A stretch of 64,000 nt of DNA from JAIVJG01 sp964236735 (GCA_964236735.1 CAXSFM010000015.1:1-64000), one strand, 5' to 3'; counted from the first letter of the stretch, positions 45,525 to 54,641 are shown. Notes: a model not told the origin generated them from the letters alone. Numbers and translations are program-made.

Positions 45525-47675
45525 CGACGCCGCTGTTGATCGTGGCGCGGCTGCCGACGTTGATGACGACCGGACCGAGCAGTTGCAGCCCCGCGTTGCT
45601 GTTGAGTGTCAGCGTGTCGAGATTGTAGATGCTCGGTGTCGTCGCGCCTGCGACGCCGAAGACGAGTGTCGCGTGGTCGTTGGCCGTGAAGTTGTTGTAC
45701 GTTCCCGCCGGCACGATGACGGAGCCGACGCCGGAGTTAAGCGTCAGGTCTCGCACCGTCGCCCAGTTGCCGACGTTGTAGCCCGCGCGATCCGCCGTCA
45801 CGTAGCGCGTGCCGGTCGTGGCAGGTGGAACGGGAACCGTAGTCATCACGACGGGATTCGTGCGGCGCACGAGGTGACGCAGTTGCGAGCCGCTGTTGAG
45901 CGTGACCCGGTAGCCGGTCGGTTGCGTGCTTCCCGTGCCGTCAACCGTGCCCTGATAGTTGGGCGTGCCGTTGATCTGGACGGTCGGCGTGCCGGGCACG
46001 AGCAGGTCTGAGGTGATGACGTTCCCGCTGTTGAAATTAACGTCCTCGCCATTGAGTTGCTGCACCGATCCTTTGACGCGCCCGGTGAGCGTCGGAGCGT
46101 GACGCACGACGGCCACGAGGTCGCCGCAGGTTGACGTTGCGGCGGTAGTTGTGGCCGCAGCACTCGCCATCTCAACCGCCGTCTGTTTTGAACCGTCAGG
46201 ACGAGACGGCGGAGTCATCCCCATGCCGCCGGGAAAGCTGTACGAGTCGCGCTCGTTGAAGCCATAGACTGAGACGCCGAACGGCGCTGAGGCCGAGAGG
46301 CGGTGTGCGCCGCCGCTCGTTTCTAATGTGGCAACAGAGAACAGAGCCACGTCTGAGTCGGTGAAGTTCGACGCCGCAACCGGCACGCCGTCGAGAGTGA
46401 TTTCGCCGACAGCGTTTGGCGGCGCGATCATATTGATGAAGTTGTGCGCGAAGCCGATAGCGGGCGTCGCGAGCGTATATGTTTTAAGAAATTGCCCGGT
46501 CGGCGTGACGAGCATCATCGAGGAGTTCGCAGAGGGAGGCTCCGTGGTTGAATTAACTGCGTACTGCGCGACGAGAATCGGCTTGTCCGACGTGATCCGT
46601 GACGCCCCCGTCAAAACGATTTGATCGCGTGACTGCCCGCGTTCGAGCGTGGCGACCTCCGAGCCATCGAGTGTGACGTGAGTCTCGTCGGTGGAGGCGA
46701 GAATGCGAATGAGCGCGTCCTCGTCGCGCGCAGAGAAAGGCGCGACGAAGAAGTCGCGTCCCCACGCATCCGTCGGTGGCAGTTGAGCGATCCCGGCGCG
46801 ACCGTCGCCGCCCGCTGCTAACTCTCTACTCTGATAACTGTTGAAGACGGCCACGGGCTTGTCAGAGGTGACGATGCTGCCGGTGATGTCTTCGGACGGC
46901 GAACTGCCGCTCAACGTGTAGGATTCTCCTTAGTTTAAGAGTAATGCTGTAGGATTCACCTGCGGAGTGCATGGCGGTCGTGAGCGATGGTTTGATCGTG
47001 ACCGTCGTGTCGTTCGCGGGGCGACGACGCCCAGACGCGCAACGCTTTGTTGAATTTTATCCAGATGGCCTACGGCGATGTATTCCATGCCTAACACATC
47101 GGTCGGCAATGCCAGATACGCTTGAGTCCTGCCGTCGCCGTCATGACTCCAGACCGTGACGGTCACTTCCTTTTCAGCCTCAACATGAAGACCTTTGACC
47201 GTGACCACATCCGACTCGCTTACCACCGTGCCGGATGGTGGTTGATCGTGGTCAAGGCATCAGCTTTCACCGAGAAGTCCATCGTGAACTCCATGCCCGG
47301 GACGGAGATTTTGCCGCTCGTATCGGCATCGGCGGTGATAAGCAGCGTGATTGAAGATGACTCGGGGGTTACTACAGGGGCGAGCAACCAGAAATCGGTG
47401 CCGGAGTTGTCGCGCGCTTCGACGTGCTTGTTCAGCGTAGTTTGAGAAGATGGGATGGAGGCTGGCAGAGCGGTCGAGGTATTTGCCTTGTTGTTTATCT
47501 TCCGGTGCGAGCGGAGCGGTCGGGAGAAATCCGCCATCGTGCCGGCGAGCGCCAGGGTCGGCGACATCATTCCCAGGACGAGAACGAGCGCAACCATCCG
47601 GCGCACGGCGGACGCCGACGGTCGGCAGCAAGACAGTACGAGACTGAGGCGAGCGGAAAAAAGTGAGAGGGGCAT
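45525..47675 (-). pseudogene. Frameshifted N-terminal part of the RHS gene (signal peptide and IgGFc-binding domain)
   Basis: Reading 47675 downwards, the frame begins with a signal peptide (VALVLVLGMMSPTLALA) and enters an IgGFc-binding-type domain (NSGTDFWLLAPV, ISVPGMEFTMDFSV). Continuity is broken four times: a one-base loss near 47231 (expected H-P-G-T-V-V), another near 47013 (expected A-P-R-N-D-T-T-V), a 31-bp insertion at 46917-46957, and a slip near 45518 where the frame passes into the PKD region. Each time the expected protein continues in another frame, so these are lesions of one ancestral gene of about 3,100 codons. Sequencing error could explain the single-base slips but not the insertion. 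Confidence 0.8.
46917..46957. repeat. 31-bp insertion flanked by 10-bp direct repeats
   Basis: TGTAGGATTC occurs at 46917-46926 and again at 46948-46957. Removing one copy plus the 21 bases between them restores the IgGFc-binding frame (G-E-S-Y-T-L-S-G). This resembles the footprint of an excised mobile element or a slippage duplication. Confidence 0.65.
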
Positions 47676-48308
47676 GGTGTAATTCGGTCCTTGTAGAAGA
47701 GAGGTTAAAGTCGCCCGCAGCTTGGAAGAAAGTTTAGCGGACGACTTGTGTAAATATTCGCGGTCGGTTAATTGATTCGACTACGGAGTTAAATATCAGG
47801 CTTGATTTGTTACGTTCGGCAGGAGATTTACCGGATAGCGCTGCGATGGCTTTGGTGGCAATGCTGGAAGCATTGCCGGGACACACAGTTGTCTGGAAGA
47901 TCGTGCCGGAATAAGTAGCGCACTGTGATACCGGGTCTTCGTTGTGTGGATCGTTTACGTGAGCCTAATAGGGCGTTACGCTCGTCGTCGAACGGTGTGA
48001 GCGCAGGCGCTAACCTAGTGAATAGGTTGCGAAGAGTAATGCATGAGCCAAAAAAATGTCAATGAGAGAAATGCCAGAGTGTGTAAATAATGGTGATTAT
48101 CTAGTTGACGCAAGATAGATGATTTAACGCAGATCATTGTCCGAATAATTTAGGAATGTGCGGCTTAACGATTGATGACCTGTGTCAAGTAGATAGTCAC
48201 CCAAAAATTCTTAGCAATTGGCGACTGCTTAACATGAGTGGCTTTTCAATTCAATAGTAACCGCTCGTCATCGGCGACTACGTTACCGGATAAAAAACCG
48301 GGGACGTG
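47676..48308. other. Gene-free AT-rich region
   Basis: No convincing gene, RNA or array is visible in these ~630 bases upstream of the RHS gene and downstream of the small-ORF zone. The promoter of the minus-strand RHS gene should lie close to 47680-47760. A GTGTAAATAAT string near 48080 resembles the first 11 bases of the IS end, but no second end accompanies it. Confidence 0.6.
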
Positions 48309-48569
48309 TCAAAAACCTAAGCGATACTGTCCCACCGTGGCAATCATTAGCGCTCCCATGAATCGCGCTCTCGCCGTAAATATTCGTCCGCCTCCGCAGA
48401 TGTGCTGAAGCCACACTAAGATCAAGGTGTCGGTCAACTGCGTCAGCCTCAAATGCCGAAGACCCGGTTTTTCGAAGTTGTAAGAGTAAAACAGAAGTTG
48501 CGAATGATCACCGTTATTCACCATAAAGCTATTGACTTCCAAAACTTCGCGCACAAACTTCCCAGCCAA
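48309..48569 (-). CDS. Hypothetical 86-residue ORF, possibly a remnant
   Basis: Open frame with EVLEVNSFMVNNGDHSQLLFY at its start, a pattern vaguely like the EpsI/exosortase-associated domain (EVNRxxVxxGDxxQLVxYW). The match then fades and the 3' part reads better in another frame, which would fit a decayed gene. No clear ribosome-binding site. Low confidence as a real gene. Confidence 0.25.
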   Translation of the reverse strand: MAGKFVREVLEVNSFMVNNGDHSQLLFYSYNFEKPGLRHLRLTQLTDTLILVWLQHICGGGRIFTARARFMGALMIATVGQYRLGF

Positions 48570-48611
48570 GAGCTGTTGCGCGTTAACATAACAGCCTGTT
48601 GAAAACGTCGG

Positions 48612-48866
48612 ATGGATACTTCACAGAATGGGCAGATGCCGATCACCGATGCTTCCGGCATCCAAGGTAGAACGGCTAAGGCGGCACACAACAAAGGAAA
48701 GAATCAAGCCGCCAAACGCGAACACTATGCTTATCAGATTGAGGCCAATGAGGAGCGCCTCCGAACGGGACTCACGGCTAACGGCGTACCACTGACGCCC
48801 GGCCAGGCGGAGACTACTCGTCAACTTATCGAGCAGCAGCGTGAAAAACTTGCCTCGCTGTCTTAA
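48612..48866 (+). CDS. Small charged hypothetical protein
   Basis: 84 residues, hydrophilic and helical (NQAAKREHYAYQIEANEERLR), without cysteines or membrane segment. No homologous family recognised. No strong Shine-Dalgarno sequence precedes the ATG. It is the first plus-strand ORF of a sparse accessory zone; a short helical regulatory or structural protein is possible. Confidence 0.45.
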   Translation: MDTSQNGQMPITDASGIQGRTAKAAHNKGKNQAAKREHYAYQIEANEERLRTGLTANGVPLTPGQAETTRQLIEQQREKLASLS

Positions 48867-49035
48867 TCGTCGTAAGAGGCTCTGGAGTGAGTCATCGGCA
48901 GGTGATACGCAAGCACAAACACCCATGAGATTTATGATGAACGATCACCGTTTCGAGAACATCGAGCAAGCAATCGTCAACTTCCCGGGGTCTGATGAAG
49001 AAATAAAACCGGTCTGAGGAAAAGGAAGAATCATC

Positions 49036-49329
49036 ATGGCAGGTTGGGACGGGGATGGTCTCGCGGGAAGTATGGAGGATGCGCTGGAGCGGCAGCAGGA
49101 AGCGGCGCAGGCGCGCCGTCTTGCTGCACGAAAGGACACGTCATCGGCGGAAGATCGTGAGCGCCAATTGCGTGAGGAATCTGCGAGGCTCTCCAGAGCA
49201 CGTCTCGAAGAACAGTTGGAGCGTGCGTCTCATCCGGCATATCGCGCGATGATCGAACGAGCGCTCAATGCTTTGAACGCTGAAGCGAAGATTTCCGAAT
49301 CCACACAGGAGATGTCCGGTGGTGAGTAG
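49036..49329 (+). CDS. Small coiled-coil hypothetical protein
   Basis: 97 residues, almost entirely charged helix (ALERQQEAAQARRLAARK, REESARLSRARLEEQLER), likely a coiled coil. The ATG follows GGAAAAGGAAG by 8 bases, a fair ribosome-binding site, and codon use is normal for the genome, so it is probably real. Function unknown. Confidence 0.55.
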   Translation: MAGWDGDGLAGSMEDALERQQEAAQARRLAARKDTSSAEDRERQLREESARLSRARLEEQLERASHPAYRAMIERALNALNAEAKISESTQEMSGGE

Positions 49330-49371
49330 CAGTACCGCAGAGCCGCACTCCGTTCGGCTGTTATCATAAAG

Positions 49372-50274
49372 TCAGAAAAGTCGCGCCGATTCAATTCGCC
49401 GAATCATCGTTTTTCTCACCCGTGGATTGTCTGACACGTAAGTGATGAACCACTTTGAGAGCTTCAGGAAGTCGCCCTGGTCAATGAGTTCGGAATATTG
49501 AAAACGCTCAAGCTTGGCATGGCGTGAGAAATAGATAGCACCGTGAGTGATTATCGGCTCTCCCAAGGCAATCGAACCATTCTCTTCGCACGCGGCGAGT
49601 AGGATACGGTAGCCCACCAGTTGATGCAGTTGGGTGACCGTCAACTGATAATATTTGGTGGTCTTGATGTCGATCAGTGTTTCGTCAATCACAACATCAG
49701 CATCTGCTCCCCCGACAAGTACAGATGCCTCACCGAACGTTGGATTAAGCGCTACCCGATCCGTAGCTTTTAACAATGCTCGCGGCACCGCTCGCACCAG
49801 CCTCATGCAATCCTCCACCTCATACTGGAGCAGTTGTTTCAAGTGACTGATGACGACCGTTTCCGGTCCGGTACGGTACGCTTTATCCAGCGCTGCGAGA
49901 AAAAGCGCGGCCCGTGCTAACTGGTGTGTGAATACTTTGGTTTTAAGAAACTCTTGATAAAGTTGGCGTGCTCGTGCGACTCCTTGCCATGCATATTCGA
50001 GTGAAAGTCCCGGTGGTAGTTCCTCATCCTCCAGTAATTTAACTGCGATCTCGGCCACCCAACGTCGCTCGAAGATGATCCTTTCCTCGTTACAGGCTGC
50101 GAGACAAAAGCGCAGGCAGTAATCGAAAGCAGTACCCACCAGGGCATAGGATTTGTGAGACAGTGGCGACGCAATCATTTTAGATGTCGGGGGCGATTGC
50201 AAGACAGGGACGCGAATATATTTATTGAACTGAGCGGTTACTTCCGGCTTGGACAGAATTGCCGTGAGACTCAT
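49372..50274 (-). CDS. PD-(D/E)XK nuclease-like protein
   Basis: A 300-residue protein. The N-terminal two thirds are helical. Residues about 205-235 carry GEASVLVGGADADVVIDET and LIDIKTTK, i.e. an acidic residue, then D-x-K, followed by QLVGYRILLA, the normal order of the PD-(D/E)XK nuclease core with its trailing helix. No partner gene is adjacent. Such stand-alone nucleases are common in defence-rich accessory DNA; the target and role cannot be told. Confidence 0.6.
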   Translation of the reverse strand: MSLTAILSKPEVTAQFNKYIRVPVLQSPPTSKMIASPLSHKSYALVGTAFDYCLRFCLAACNEERIIFERRWVAEIAVKLLEDEELPPGLSLEYAWQGVARARQLYQEFLKTKVFTHQLARAALFLAALDKAYRTGPETVVISHLKQLLQYEVEDCMRLVRAVPRALLKATDRVALNPTFGEASVLVGGADADVVIDETLIDIKTTKYYQLTVTQLHQLVGYRILLAACEENGSIALGEPIITHGAIYFSRHAKLERFQYSELIDQGDFLKLSKWFITYVSDNPRVRKTMIRRIESARLF

Positions 50275-50433
50275 TCGATTGTCACCCTTCAGGAGTATAG
50301 TCTTGGATTAGATGAGAGTGGTTGAGCATTGAAGGTTTACATCTGAGCTTTGTCTCGACAAGTCTCATGAGACTTTCATGACACAAGGATTGCTGACAAA
50401 TCATTCATAATAAGAAATCAGACTGAGTGATGT

Positions 50434-50880
50434 ATGCGGGATGGGCTGCTTCGCGCTCGCGCCTTTGCGCGCATGAATGAAGATCGTCCTCCATGCCGTG
50501 GACTCATCCCCAGACATTACCGCCTCGAAGCGCGTCTGCGCCGGCAGGAGGTCGTTAAGATCATCACCCTCTCTGCTGACATCGCCGTTGACGGAGCCAT
50601 CGGCGATGAGACAGTCTTCATCAATCACTCCTGCGCGCCGCCTGCATCCATGAGGATCGTGCCGGGAGAGCATGTGGCATTCTTCGCCCTGCGTGATATT
50701 AATCCCGCTCAGGAGATTGCTATTGAAGAGCAGCGACGCATCGCGCGCAAGCAAATCTCCTTGCCAACACGAAAACATAATCTAGCAGATGTGGGTGCCG
50801 CCGTTTGTGCCCATGGCAAAGGTGAGCGGTACATAGGCGTTCCTTGCCTCAAGATCTGGTGCAAAAGTGCAACAGCGTGA
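50434..50880 (+). CDS. SET-domain-like protein (short)
   Basis: A 148-residue ORF whose middle, FINHSCAPPASMRIVPGEHV followed by FFALRDINPAQEIAIE, reproduces the NHSC and R-x-I-x-x-G/A-x-E-I signature of SET-domain protein lysine methyltransferases. The N-terminal half does not show the usual first SET strands and no ribosome-binding site is clear, so this is a reduced member or the 3' portion of a decayed gene. Bacterial SET genes are sporadic and usually acquired horizontally. Confidence 0.45.
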   Translation: MRDGLLRARAFARMNEDRPPCRGLIPRHYRLEARLRRQEVVKIITLSADIAVDGAIGDETVFINHSCAPPASMRIVPGEHVAFFALRDINPAQEIAIEEQRRIARKQISLPTRKHNLADVGAAVCAHGKGERYIGVPCLKIWCKSATA

Positions 50881-51428
50881 TTTATTTCTCATCCAATTCC
50901 AAAATTATTGGAACCTGTCAAGCATTGGAAATATATGGCTTATACCCACTTGCCTAGCGCGCCTCGATACGCGCGCTTGAACCGTATTCATCTCAGTCAC
51001 CTGGAGCTAAATCTGGCGAGCGCAATTCTATTACTAGAATTGTACCTTTCTGATCCCGTCTTTTCCTGACGAGATCAATGCAGAAAGTTTCTCGCCCGAA
51101 AAGCTCGCCCATGAAGAGTTCCTATTAACAAATAATTTCTGGGTCACTCGCTTCTGATTTAAGTTAGCATCGTGCTGTCAAGGTAGCGTTTATCAATCGC
51201 ATACCTTTCAGCAGATTGCTGACAAGTCCAGAGTGAGGCTAGAGGTGTGCTTAGGCGTTTACGTCTGACGATTTCTGCACACCTTCTCCTTGAATGCGCG
51301 GTAGATCACTTCGAACAAGCCGAGCGACTCAACCGGAAAACGGGAGCTAATCGCTTCCGATTCTGCGGCGGGCTTGGATGTATAGGTATACACCCTGGCG
51401 GCCCGGGCTAGACTAAGGAGTAGGGGGA
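50881..51428. other. Gene-free region before the integration module
   Basis: About 550 AT-rich bases without a supportable gene. It precedes the short leader ORF and the HTH/integrase genes, so it may carry their promoter and recombination accessory sites, but I cannot locate them. Confidence 0.55.
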
Positions 51429-51503
51429 ATGAACGAGCCAATCACAATCGAATCTCTCATTAACCAAGATATCCATAACCAGCTAGAGGAGAAACTGCCA
51501 TAG
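51429..51503 (+). CDS. 24-residue leader ORF coupled to the HTH gene
   Basis: ATG 51429 has GGGGG 3 bases upstream and encodes 24 residues (MNEPITIESLINQDIHNQLE...). Its stop TAG overlaps the GTG start of the next gene as TAGTG. It also carries GAGGAG near its 3' end, which is the ribosome-binding site for that gene. It is most likely a translational-coupling leader or a tiny protein of the integration module. Confidence 0.45.
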   Translation: MNEPITIESLINQDIHNQLEEKLP

Positions 51504-51790
51504 TGGTTTCCGAAAAGTTGAAGCAGATTACGCCACCGCCTGTCTGGATGACTGAGAAGCAACTGGCCGAGTACTGGCAGCTGAGGACGCTGGACGGGGA
51601 AGTCACCGTACATTCAATCCGCAAATGGACTGCCCGACCGGAAAATGAACATCCGCTACCGTGCGCGTCAATGGGCGAGATGCGTCGTTATCACCGTGAA
51701 GAGGTGGACCGGTGGGCTAGAGAAGAAGCCGCGCGGCAAAGGGATAAGAGACATCACGAGATGAGGATCATAGAGAAACGGGTAAGCTAA
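51503..51790 (+). CDS. Excisionase-like HTH protein
   Basis: 95 residues from GTG 51503. WMTEKQLAEYWQL and TVHSIRKWTARPENEHPLPC form a MerR/excisionase-type winged helix, followed by RRYHREEVDRWAREEAARQ, the usual closing strand and helix of HTH_17 proteins. It lies 73 bases before the integrase on the same strand. It probably acts as the directionality factor or regulator for excision. Confidence 0.7.
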   Translation: MVSEKLKQITPPPVWMTEKQLAEYWQLRTLDGEVTVHSIRKWTARPENEHPLPCASMGEMRRYHREEVDRWAREEAARQRDKRHHEMRIIEKRVS

Positions 51791-51863
51791 ATCTGCCCCG
51801 CCTAAGAACCTTGTTATATGCTCCGTCATGCTTTGACGGCTGCCATCACTAGGAGAAAGAAAA

Positions 51864-53015
51864 ATGGCAGTCTACAAACGCTTCAACAGTAAGCGAATCA
51901 AACCCAACGACCCGAATTGGGAGCGCGGCACATGGGTGGTCGAGTTCTCGCTTCGCGGTCATTACATCAAGGAGGCCGTACCGGAGGCCCGCACGAAAAA
52001 GCAGGCCGAGCAGGTCGAGACGCAGATCAAGCAGGCGATCTTTGACAGGAAATACAACCGCGCGTCCGCCGTCACGCACTTCTCAGACTTCGTTGACGGC
52101 GTGTTTCTACCATGGGCGCGCGAGAACAAGCGGAGTTGGGAGGACGACGAGCAGAGGTCGTCGAAGCTCAAAGAGTTCTTCGGCCAACGGGCGATCAGGG
52201 ACATCACACCAATGCTCATTGAGAAATTCAAGAGCGAACTACGAAAGTCCGACAGCAGATACAAGCGTCTCTTCTCCCCGGCAACCGTCAACCGCTATCT
52301 CCAGGTGCTCTCGCGCGTCCTCTCGATGGCTTACGAGAACGGCATCGTGGACGGCAACCCAATGTCGAGGGTCAAACGCCTGAGAGAACCGGAGCCGAGA
52401 CAGCGCTACTTGAATCAGTTTTCGGACGATGAAGAGGAGCGACTGATGAAAGCTCTGGCGGTCTACGGCGAGCATGTGGTCGCGCTCGCGCAGTTAGACC
52501 TTGAGGTGGGAATGCGGCTCGGCGAACTGCTCAACATCAGGTGGGAGGATGTGGATGAGACTAACCAATTCGTCTTCATTACAAAGACCAAGAACGACAA
52601 GCCGCGCCTGATTCCCTTGACCGCGCAGGCGCTCGGAATCCTCCGGCGCCTGCGGCAGGACGCGCCCGACGACGAGCCTATCTTTGACTCGACTCGCACG
52701 GGGAGAAAGCGACGACAGATGATGGTCTGTCTCGAGCAAGCAGTTGAGATGGCCGGCATCGGCAATTTCCACTTTCACGATCTGCGGCACACTTTCGCTA
52801 CAAGGCTCAGGGCGGCGAACATCCACGAGTACAACATCGCAGACCTGCTGGGCCACTCGACTACGCCGAATGATACGCGCAACACCAAGGTCACGCGAGG
52901 CTACGCGCACGGCGTCCCGAAGAGGCTCAGGGACGCCGTTGATAGCTTGGAACAGGAGAAACGCGCCATTCCGGAGGGCGCGCCAACTTCGCGCCAAGTG
53001 GCAAAAATGGCGTGA
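51864..53015 (+). CDS. Tyrosine recombinase (phage-type integrase)
   Basis: 383 residues. N-terminal SAM-like core-binding domain (about 60-165), then the catalytic domain with Arg in GMRLGEL (R218), HDLRH (305-309), GHS (about 331-333) and the nucleophile Tyr in RGYAH (about 347). All catalytic residues are present. The ATG has AGGAG 9 bases upstream. The gene ends 60 bases from the 3' end of tRNA-Ser, the standard place for integrases that use a tRNA gene as attachment site. Confidence 0.93.
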   Translation: MAVYKRFNSKRIKPNDPNWERGTWVVEFSLRGHYIKEAVPEARTKKQAEQVETQIKQAIFDRKYNRASAVTHFSDFVDGVFLPWARENKRSWEDDEQRSSKLKEFFGQRAIRDITPMLIEKFKSELRKSDSRYKRLFSPATVNRYLQVLSRVLSMAYENGIVDGNPMSRVKRLREPEPRQRYLNQFSDDEEERLMKALAVYGEHVVALAQLDLEVGMRLGELLNIRWEDVDETNQFVFITKTKNDKPRLIPLTAQALGILRRLRQDAPDDEPIFDSTRTGRKRRQMMVCLEQAVEMAGIGNFHFHDLRHTFATRLRAANIHEYNIADLLGHSTTPNDTRNTKVTRGYAHGVPKRLRDAVDSLEQEKRAIPEGAPTSRQVAKMA

Positions 53016-53075
53016 GCAGTAAGGAAAGAACCGGCATATCAACCAAACTCTAAATGGTTGACCTTGAAAGAGAAG

Positions 53076-53165
53076 TGGCGGAGAGGGTGGGATTTGAACC
53101 CACGGTGGAGTTTCCCCCACTCCGGTTTTCGAGACCGGTGCACTAAGCCACTATGCGACCTCTCC
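53076..53165 (-). tRNA. tRNA-Ser (anticodon CGA)
   Basis: On the minus strand the acceptor arm GGAGAGG (53165-53159) pairs with CCTCTCC (53086-53080), followed by G and encoded CCA (53078-53076). The anticodon stem CCGGT/ACCGG encloses CTCGAAA, giving anticodon CGA at 53131-53129. A long variable arm (GTGGGGGAAACTCCAC) identifies a class II serine tRNA. GGTTCAAATCC is the T loop region. Confidence 0.96.
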
Positions 53166-53292
53166 ATGAATTAAGGATTGTAGCAAACTCCGGCATCTTC
53201 TACCAAATCTTACAGGTTGAAGCCGTTAGTATTGCTGCTTAGGGTTAGCGCCGACCGCGCGATAACCGCGCAGACACGTTAAATGCCGGGAT

Positions 53293-53817
53293 TTATTTCT
53301 CCGAAGCTTTTCGGGTGGATTTCGCCTTGCCCTTCGTTGCGGCTCTCTTTCGCGTAGGTCTTATTCCATTGGCAGCATCTTGCTTTTGCCCGACCGCATC
53401 AGTCGGCGCTGGAAGGAATGTCACGGACGGGAGCGTGACCGATGGATAAGGCCCCCGCCCCGTAACAGTGGCGAGCAGTTCGCGCGCGGCGGAGTAGAGC
53501 AGGGCGGGCGCGTTGGTGGCGAACATTAAATCAACTTGATGCGCCGGATACTTTTCGCTGATGCGGAAGAAGCCGGTGAAAGCTGTGCGGAAAACGTAGG
53601 GGAACTTGCTCCCCGAAGTATCCGCTAATTCAACGCTGAGGTCACAGTTTCGGCGCAGCCGATCATCTTGATGTTCGGCAAGCGCGACTGCAACCTTCAG
53701 GTCGGCAGGCGCGACCGTCGTGAACGGATTTTCAAGGTCGTACTCAAAATCAGGCTGCGCCTTGAAACTTAGTTCAGTGACTAAGTAACCTTCAAGCTGC
53801 AACGGACTGGGTCTCAT
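53293..53817 (-). CDS. SecB-like chaperone of a toxin-antitoxin-chaperone module
   Basis: 174 residues. The segment YSAARELLATVTGRGPYPSV followed by TLPSVTFLPAP is the diagnostic C-terminal part of SecB, and the upstream strands (LSVELADTSGSKFPYVFRTA) fit its fold. The tail is Lys/Arg-rich, unlike general SecB. It overlaps the antitoxin gene by 26 bases and is the third gene of a HigB-HigA-SecB order, as in the mycobacterial TAC system, where the chaperone protects the antitoxin from proteolysis. A general export role is less likely here. Confidence 0.82.
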   Translation of the reverse strand: MRPSPLQLEGYLVTELSFKAQPDFEYDLENPFTTVAPADLKVAVALAEHQDDRLRRNCDLSVELADTSGSKFPYVFRTAFTGFFRISEKYPAHQVDLMFATNAPALLYSAARELLATVTGRGPYPSVTLPSVTFLPAPTDAVGQKQDAANGIRPTRKRAATKGKAKSTRKASEK

Positions 53818-54262
53818 TCACGCTCTCCCGTGTGGCATTTCGTGATGGATGAATAAGACGAATGTGCGCGTACTCGTGTTTGTGCTTCATCCCGATGCGC
53901 GTGAAAGCGGGAACACGCAAATTCTTCTGCCAAGTCTCTGCAAGATGCGTGTCCCGTTCAGTGGCGCGCTCCGGCGCGAATTGAAAATCAAACTTACGAT
54001 CCAACACGCGCGCAATCTTAACGAGCGATTCGATGGTGAAGTTGACGTTGCCCTGTAGCACTTTCGTGATATAAGCGCGGCTCTTGCCGAGGCGTCGAGC
54101 AAGTTCAGCGTTGGACACACCTTGCTGCTTCATCGCCAAATAGATTTGTTCGGCGATCTCAACCTTTGCGCCTTCGATGTGATAAACGTCGGCCTGCTCC
54201 ATTTCACGGAACAGGTCAGCGAATCTTTCAGTCATAGTGTGACGCTTAGTTGCGATTGCCAT
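53792..54262 (-). CDS. higA: HigA-like antitoxin (XRE-family HTH)
   Basis: 156 residues with an XRE helix-turn-helix at about 45-100 (VSNAELARRLGKSRAYITKV as HTH). It overlaps the upstream toxin gene by 17 bases and the downstream SecB-like gene by 26 bases, so all three are translated together. The region after the HTH (~50 residues) is longer than in minimal HigA and may be the chaperone-addiction segment. It should neutralise the toxin and repress its own promoter. Confidence 0.82.
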   Translation of the reverse strand: MAIATKRHTMTERFADLFREMEQADVYHIEGAKVEIAEQIYLAMKQQGVSNAELARRLGKSRAYITKVLQGNVNFTIESLVKIARVLDRKFDFQFAPERATERDTHLAETWQKNLRVPAFTRIGMKHKHEYAHIRLIHPSRNATRESVNETQSVAA

Positions 54263-54641
54263 GATGATGTTGCTCCTCTAAATATTGCTCTCTGATGCTC
54301 TTCGCTCTCTTGATCTCGCTCTTGGGCGTTTTGCCACGCCCTCTTTTCCCGCTGAAGCCATGCGTGCAGATGATGATACGGCCCGCATCGTAGAACCAGA
54401 GGATGCGCGCGGTGGATGGGGCTTTGAACTCGAAGATGCCTTCCCCTAAAGGCCGACACTGATGCTCATCCTCCGGCGCGCCCTGTTGCGCCGTGCGTTT
54501 AATGAGGTAGAGCAGCCGTGTCGCGTCGTGACTGGCATTCCTTCTTAACTCCTCCAGAAACTCCAACACCTCACAATACTCATCATCGCCCCATGCGAGA
54601 ATTCTGAATCTTTGACCTTGAGTAATCTCCTGAACCGGCAT
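54246..54641 (-). CDS. higB: HigB/RelE-family (phage Gp49-like) toxin
   Basis: 131 residues. RLLYLIKRTAQQGAPEDEHQ, GIFEFKAPSTARILWFYDAG and ICTHGFSGKRGRGKTPKSEI follow the Gp49-like branch of RelE/HigB ribosome-dependent mRNA interferases; the late K-x-G-x-x-P stretch is typical. It is the first gene of the three-gene operon. Length is slightly above the 90-120 usual for the group. Confidence 0.83.
   Translation of the reverse strand: MPVQEITQGQRFRILAWGDDEYCEVLEFLEELRRNASHDATRLLYLIKRTAQQGAPEDEHQCRPLGEGIFEFKAPSTARILWFYDAGRIIICTHGFSGKRGRGKTPKSEIKRAKSIREQYLEEQHHHGNRN

Noticed and set aside
48075..48095. GTGTAAATAAT string like the IS256 terminus
   Set aside because: Only 11 bases match and no partner end or transposase remnant is nearby.
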